Assembly (NCBI GenBank): GCA_934597165.1
Contig: CAKTQP010000001.1
Location: 62,001 to 126,000 of the forward strand
Source: an uncultured Oscillospiraceae bacterium
GTDB lineage: Bacteria; Bacillota; Clostridia; Oscillospirales; Oscillospiraceae
Direction of reading: 5' to 3'
Length of the DNA stretch: 64,000 bases
Shown in pieces: positions 61,201-64,000 of the stretch (positions within the stretch are counted from its first letter, which is position 1; each line of letters opens with the position of its first letter). The notes beneath the pieces are model-generated. The model searched no databases. It had not been told where the DNA came from and saw only the letters and a list, made by a program, of their open reading frames with translations. The position numbers and the translations under genes were made by a program.

Positions 61201-63088
61201 CGTGGAAGAGACCTTGAAGCAGCGGATAGACGCCGGCTTTGCAAAGGTCGGCCTACGGAATTGGGTCACCGGCGAGCAGCTGACCCCGGACGCCGACGGT
61301 GCTTACACCGCCACCGAGGACATCCTCATCCCCCGCACCCGTGACTTCGGCATCGACGGCAAATATTGCCCCGTCTCTGTCACCACCAGCGACAATGACG
61401 TGCTGGAAGAACCGGATGTGAACAACGCCGCCCGCATCTGGGTCTATCGGGATGTGCCGGGCGGAACGACCAAGGTAGTCACCATGACCGTCACCATCAC
61501 CGACAAGACCAGCGGCGTCTCTGTGTCCCGTGATTTCAAGATCAAGGTTCCCGCTCTGACTCAGGAAGAAGTGGACAAAGAGATCGTCCTGATGGAACAA
61601 GTCAAAGCCCACTACTTCGATGGCATCAAGGCCAACAACCCGGACAAAGACCACGTCACCACCAACCTCCACGCCTTCCGTGAAGCGTACCTGAATGAAC
61701 AGGACGAGTTGACCTGGGTCTATCATGTGGATAACATGGTCAACCACGGCATCGTGCCGGTGGATATGGATGGCTGGTATGAGTCGGAACAGTGGAGAAT
61801 CTTCCGCTCCAGCAACCCCGCCATCATCACCCACGAAAACCTGCTGGTCACTCAGCCCACTTCCGCCAAGACGGTCACCATCACCAGCTGGCTCTCCAGC
61901 GAGACTTTGGGCAGATATGCAGAAAAGCATCCGGACAATGTCCAGCTTCAGAAGCTGCACAATCAGGTCGTCTCTGTCTCCGTCATCGTCCCCGGCACCG
62001 ACGGCAGTGAGACCCCCACGGACGAACGCCAGACCTATGCCTTCACCCTCTACGCACCGGACGGCACCCAGCTCGTGGACTGCCTGCTCCGAGATCAGCC
62101 CGAAGGGATGACCGCTGTTGATGCCGCTCGGAAGGTGTTGGAAGCCAACGGCTACCAGGTCATCGGCGGCAATTACATCACCGCTGTCATCACCCCCGAC
62201 GGCACCATGTGGCGTGCCGGTGACGACGGCGACCACTCCGGTTGGAGCTATCGCATCAATGGCAAGGTGACCAACTCCGCCAACCTGTCCAACGGTGACG
62301 CCATCGAGCTGTTCTACACCAAGGACTACACCAAAGAGGCTGACCACACCAACACCCCCGCCTCCGTCGCCCGTGCCATCGAAGCCATCGGCGCCGTGAC
62401 CAAGGACAGCGGCGACGCCATCCGCGCTGCCCGTGCCGCCTATGATCAGCTCACCGACGCCCAGAAGTCTCTCATCGACCAGGCTACTGTGGACAAGCTC
62501 ACCGCTGCAGAGCGGGCTTGGGCAGCCCTGAACCCTGCAAAGCCGGTGTCCAATGTCATCACCGCCAAATCCACCACCAAAGTCGCCTCCACCAAAGCAC
62601 AGTCCTTCCAGCTCAGCGCGAAGGCCAAGGGCGGCGCAAAGCTGACCTACCAGTCCAACAACAAGTCGGTGAAGGTGAGCAAGAGCGGCAAGGTGACCAT
62701 CGCCAAGCACTTTGTGGGCAAAGCCACCATCACCATCACCGCCGGAGCCACTAGGGATTACACCAAGACCGTCAAGCGCGTCACAGTCACCGTCAATCCC
62801 GCCGGCACCACCTTCCGTTCGGTGTACAACGGCAAGGGCAAGAAGCTGAAGGCATATTGGAAGAAGAACAGCCGCGTCAGCGGGTATCAGCTCCAGTACA
62901 GCACCAGCAAGCAGTTCACCAATGGGAAAACGGTCACGCTGAAGGGCGCCAACTGCACCGGCGCAGTCCGTTCCAATCTGACCAAGGGAAAGACCTATTC
63001 TGTCCGCGTCCGCACCTACAAAAAGGTGGGCGGCAAGGTCTACTATTCCGCTTGGAGCAAGACCAGACAGGTGAAGATCGTGCGCTGA
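58211..63088 (+). CDS. Secreted multidomain protein with InlB repeats and transcobalamin-like DUF4430 domain
   Basis: This 1625-residue protein has a signal peptide (1-24, ending AMA) and a Thr/Pro/Glu-rich stretch. Six InlB B-type repeats follow (about 226-693, each ending in forms such as LYAHW or LYARW), then three atrophied Ig-like regions (about 693-790, 890-985, 1003-1110). A DUF4430 domain (about 1275-1373: GGNYITAVI, WSYRINGK, LSNGDAIELFYT), a FIVAR-like helical region (1390-1440), an Ig-like domain and an Fn3-like C-terminus complete it. DUF4430 is related to the C-terminal domain of transcobalamin and intrinsic factor. With the cobalamin riboswitch upstream, an extracellular cobalamin-binding role is a good inference. 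There is no LPXTG motif. AAGGAGG precedes the ATG at 58211. Confidence 0.85.
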   Translation: MTKRIGSLLLALIMTFSLAVPAMAVAEPEQTEEPTASTVEPTTPADADTTADTSAPAPEETPDTSETEKDTDSKAEKPAAKKAAAKAAVSVQSVQSDLDAYFADLPLTAEAQNGASNLQWSIKSGVLTSPKGFSNATRSLTLTATADTHLTFEYKVSTSTYDTFNFTHNDSVIVKDKSGEIDWTPVELDVSKGDKLNFSYKKTSSVAAGDDRIYVRNFAVGEGIPITFHANGGTGEDYTQNIYGGKGTLKANTFTCDGKVFAGWATSAEGDVVYTDQASVTDVTEAMELYARWADASTVTFENGSKTTTVQVPTGTAIGSARIPSEGTKKGYLFDGWFHGDTKLTAETVITEAITFTAKWTPITYTIAFNANGGEGTMEPITATYDQEVTPECTFTRTGYDFNGWSDSKGSSSGSMTAKNLTSTQGATVTLYATWKGQDVPVTIDYNYEGSTPTQRTCVVGENYNYIRNTQTGGSSYTKLEDPTRTGWIFVGWYDAAEGGNEIDYSYKFTDTTPMTLYAHWVKGITVHFDGNGYKGTIKDKTVLADKVFSSLPYLTKSSYPDNQALDGWYTAKEGGEQVTADTKFTGDEVTLYAHWRDYQYIVKFNIKSSDKSTVKGTMEDFPAPFDKDVTLPKCAFTREGYRFAGWSTSSWGSTVTYTDGATLNRPFEEDDWGDGSEDHEPFNLYAIWTETVFGKAYKDIAAKLPTDNGIRDTTALELLTSGDGYTVSWSSSNTDYITNAGAVTLPETGNVTVTLTATVTETATGETETKDYTLTLYSLRQTETENALNAAANAMTGTLNPVYSTDTNLIDFASKKLGDKLDGIKLTIKAAKTDKGGAAVSKDGTITYYFPQDTLSGSGVYFYVPFVLEKDGITVEKEWYANIPWDKGKLRTYLEQEIAALSIDTENVSELSLPQVLKKDGKQLGWSHLTWTSSNEKVVKVGSASSYNGDYKVTIYKTAVPTPVTLTATLKCNSVDGVSVTKSFDIIVAAGTGSDTVEETLKQRIDAGFAKVGLRNWVTGEQLTPDADGAYTATEDILIPRTRDFGIDGKYCPVSVTTSDNDVLEEPDVNNAARIWVYRDVPGGTTKVVTMTVTITDKTSGVSVSRDFKIKVPALTQEEVDKEIVLMEQVKAHYFDGIKANNPDKDHVTTNLHAFREAYLNEQDELTWVYHVDNMVNHGIVPVDMDGWYESEQWRIFRSSNPAIITHENLLVTQPTSAKTVTITSWLSSETLGRYAEKHPDNVQLQKLHNQVVSVSVIVPGTDGSETPTDERQTYAFTLYAPDGTQLVDCLLRDQPEGMTAVDAARKVLEANGYQVIGGNYITAVITPDGTMWRAGDDGDHSGWSYRINGKVTNSANLSNGDAIELFYTKDYTKEADHTNTPASVARAIEAIGAVTKDSGDAIRAARAAYDQLTDAQKSLIDQATVDKLTAAERAWAALNPAKPVSNVITAKSTTKVASTKAQSFQLSAKAKGGAKLTYQSNNKSVKVSKSGKVTIAKHFVGKATITITAGATRDYTKTVKRVTVTVNPAGTTFRSVYNGKGKKLKAYWKKNSRVSGYQLQYSTSKQFTNGKTVTLKGANCTGAVRSNLTKGKTYSVRVRTYKKVGGKVYYSAWSKTRQVKIVR

Positions 63089-63129
63089 CCGTTTTTCACC
63101 TTTAGATAAGCCATCACATCACAAAAGGG

Positions 63130-63171
63130 CACCCCCTACGCAGGTAAACCGCCTTGCTGTAGGGGGTGTTT
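63130..63171 (+). terminator. Intrinsic terminator after the surface protein gene
   Basis: CACCCCCTAC (63130-63139) pairs perfectly with 63159-63168 and is followed by TTTGGTTG. The 19-base loop and short T-run make it moderate. The gene-free stretch 63172-63357 shows no convincing gene. Confidence 0.7.
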
Positions 63172-63360
63172 GGTTGCTCGCAGAGATGCAGGTTACGCCT
63201 TTGATAAGGAAGTGTTCGAGCTGGGACTGATCTGCTTCGCCACCCTGAAACAGGCTATAGCAAATGCTTCCCGTGCCCTTATCGTGCCAGACTAGCAACC
63301 GAATTGTCTGACTGGGCATAGGTGTATGGAAGTAATTGTAGTTATCGATCAGTTATAAGA

Positions 63361-63401
63361 AAAAGCTGTGTGAATAGCGTTCCCATTCACACAGCTTTTT
63401 T
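63361..63401. terminator. Bidirectional terminator before the flavin oxidoreductase end
   Basis: AAAAGCTGTGTGAAT (63361-63375) pairs perfectly with 63385-63399 over a 9-base loop, with T-runs on both strands. It ends the minus-strand oxidoreductase transcript 15 bases after its stop. Confidence 0.9.
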
Positions 63402-63416
63402 CGATGACATTCTGTT

Positions 63417-64000
63417 TTACAGGTGTCGCGCAATCTCATATGCGTCGTTGACCTGGCTTGCAATACTGCCGATGCCGTTGCCGGCTACGATCTCGTACAC
63501 CTCCATGTCCGTCCCATACAGCGCCTCATACATAGACTTTCTAGCACGGAAGCCGATGGCGATGACCACATCGTCCGCCGGAATGGAGACCAGCTCGCCG
63601 CTCTTGCTCTTAAGCACGCAGCCCTGGTCGTTCACGCAATCCAGCCGATACCCCAAGTACTTCTTCACGCCGTAGAGGTCCAGCAGCTCGTTGAGCATCC
63701 AGCGGGTCTGGAAGGGCACGCCGTCCGGGTCGTTGGAGAGGATGTCATCCAATCCGTCCACCAAGACGACCTCTTCCCCCTCTTCCTTGGCCATATCGTA
63801 GGCCATTTCCGCACCTACCAAACCGGCGCCAATGACCACTACCTTCTGCCCCACCGTCTTCTCACCGGAGAGCACCTGGGTGCAGGAGACCGCTTTGGGG
63901 TGGTCGATGCCGGGAATCTGCCGGGGCATCACCGCATCGGCGCCCACGGAACAGATGACCACTTCCGCGCCGCTGGCTTTGATGTCCTCCGGCGTCATCT
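63417..64000 (-). CDS. NAD/FAD-dependent oxidoreductase, C-terminal part (old yellow enzyme/dienoyl-CoA reductase type)
   Basis: About 194 residues are visible and the frame continues past the right edge. The segment KVVVIGAGLVGAEMAYDMAK is a nucleotide-binding Rossmann motif, and DVVIAIGFRARKSMYEAL near the end closes the second dinucleotide fold. This layout matches the C-terminal half of the FadH/NADH oxidase/bile-acid enoate reductase family, in which an N-terminal FMN barrel would lie outside the window. The substrate cannot be judged from this part. Confidence 0.8.
   Translation of the reverse strand, partial: MTPEDIKASGAEVVICSVGADAVMPRQIPGIDHPKAVSCTQVLSGEKTVGQKVVVIGAGLVGAEMAYDMAKEEGEEVVLVDGLDDILSNDPDGVPFQTRWMLNELLDLYGVKKYLGYRLDCVNDQGCVLKSKSGELVSIPADDVVIAIGFRARKSMYEALYGTDMEVYEIVAGNGIGSIASQVNDAYEIARHL

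Noticed and set aside
61253..62710. A 485-codon open frame antisense to the surface protein gene
   Set aside because: It is Gly/Val/Asp-rich and mirrors the repeated Ig-like coding region.
58211..63088. Sortase-anchored adhesin
   Set aside because: No LPXTG motif or C-terminal hydrophobic segment with positive tail is present. The protein ends in an Fn3-like domain.
63119..63319. A 66-codon minus-strand frame considered as a transposase fragment
   Set aside because: A faint resemblance to IS66 accessory proteins is too weak, terminators cover both ends, and no inverted repeats or second fragment were seen.

Overview
The window looks like chromosome of a strict anaerobe of the class Clostridia, most likely an Oscillospiraceae-type gut bacterium (inference). 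The basis is a Gram-positive style Tad pilus locus, a six-gene Rnf complex, a group B-type [FeFe] hydrogenase with HydE/HydG/HydF, strong AGGAGG ribosome sites, and mostly GC-rich coding DNA broken by an AT-rich patch in the restriction locus. I see no rRNA, tRNA, CRISPR array, integrase or intact insertion sequence.

Layout. 1-11820 (minus): a Tad/Flp pilus operon read tadZ-tadA-tadB-tadC-flp-prepilin peptidase, then a WG-repeat protein, a BspA-type leucine-rich-repeat lipoprotein, two TadE-like pseudopilins around a DUF5702 protein, and a cut-off gene at the window edge. 12287-12315 is its likely promoter and the long leader holds a candidate 28-codon ORF. 12763-17826 (minus): thiamine genes thiW-thiM-thiE-thiD-thiC-thiN under a TPP riboswitch with its own terminator. 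18473-25770 (plus): apbE, a NusG-domain-II protein, a Gx-type transporter and rnfCDGEAB. 26021-34026 (plus): a hydrogenase-derived protein lacking H-cluster ligands, a LysR regulator, a group B-type [FeFe] hydrogenase, a TM1266-type small protein, and hydE-hydG-hydF. 34264-40364: a LysR/MATE divergent pair, a second LysR gene, an iron alcohol dehydrogenase and two flavodoxin-fold proteins. 40392-49402 (minus): an acetoin-dehydrogenase-type 2-oxo/diketone dehydrogenase operon (GntP permease, E1alpha, E1beta, E2, E3, a beta-hydroxyacid dehydrogenase, a metallo-beta-lactamase-fold protein, lipoate ligase) with a divergent LysR gene. 50799-57572 (minus): a type I restriction-modification locus with an AlbA_2/Schlafen-type ATP-binding protein gene inside it. 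57678-63088 (plus): a cobalamin riboswitch ahead of a 1625-residue secreted protein with a transcobalamin-like DUF4430 domain. 63417-64000 (minus): the C-terminal part of a flavin oxidoreductase.

How the parts fit. ApbE supplies covalent FMN to RnfG and RnfD, and Rnf links ferredoxin and NAD to ion transport. The hydrogenase block exchanges electrons with the same ferredoxin pool. Thiamine diphosphate from the thi operon and lipoate attached by LplA are the cofactors of the dehydrogenase operon. The most interesting items are the B12-riboswitch-controlled surface protein, which I read as a candidate extracellular cobalamin-binding protein; the hydrogenase relative without H-cluster ligands that overlaps a LysR gene; and the dehydrogenase operon, whose transporter and reductase partners suggest a substrate other than plain acetoin.
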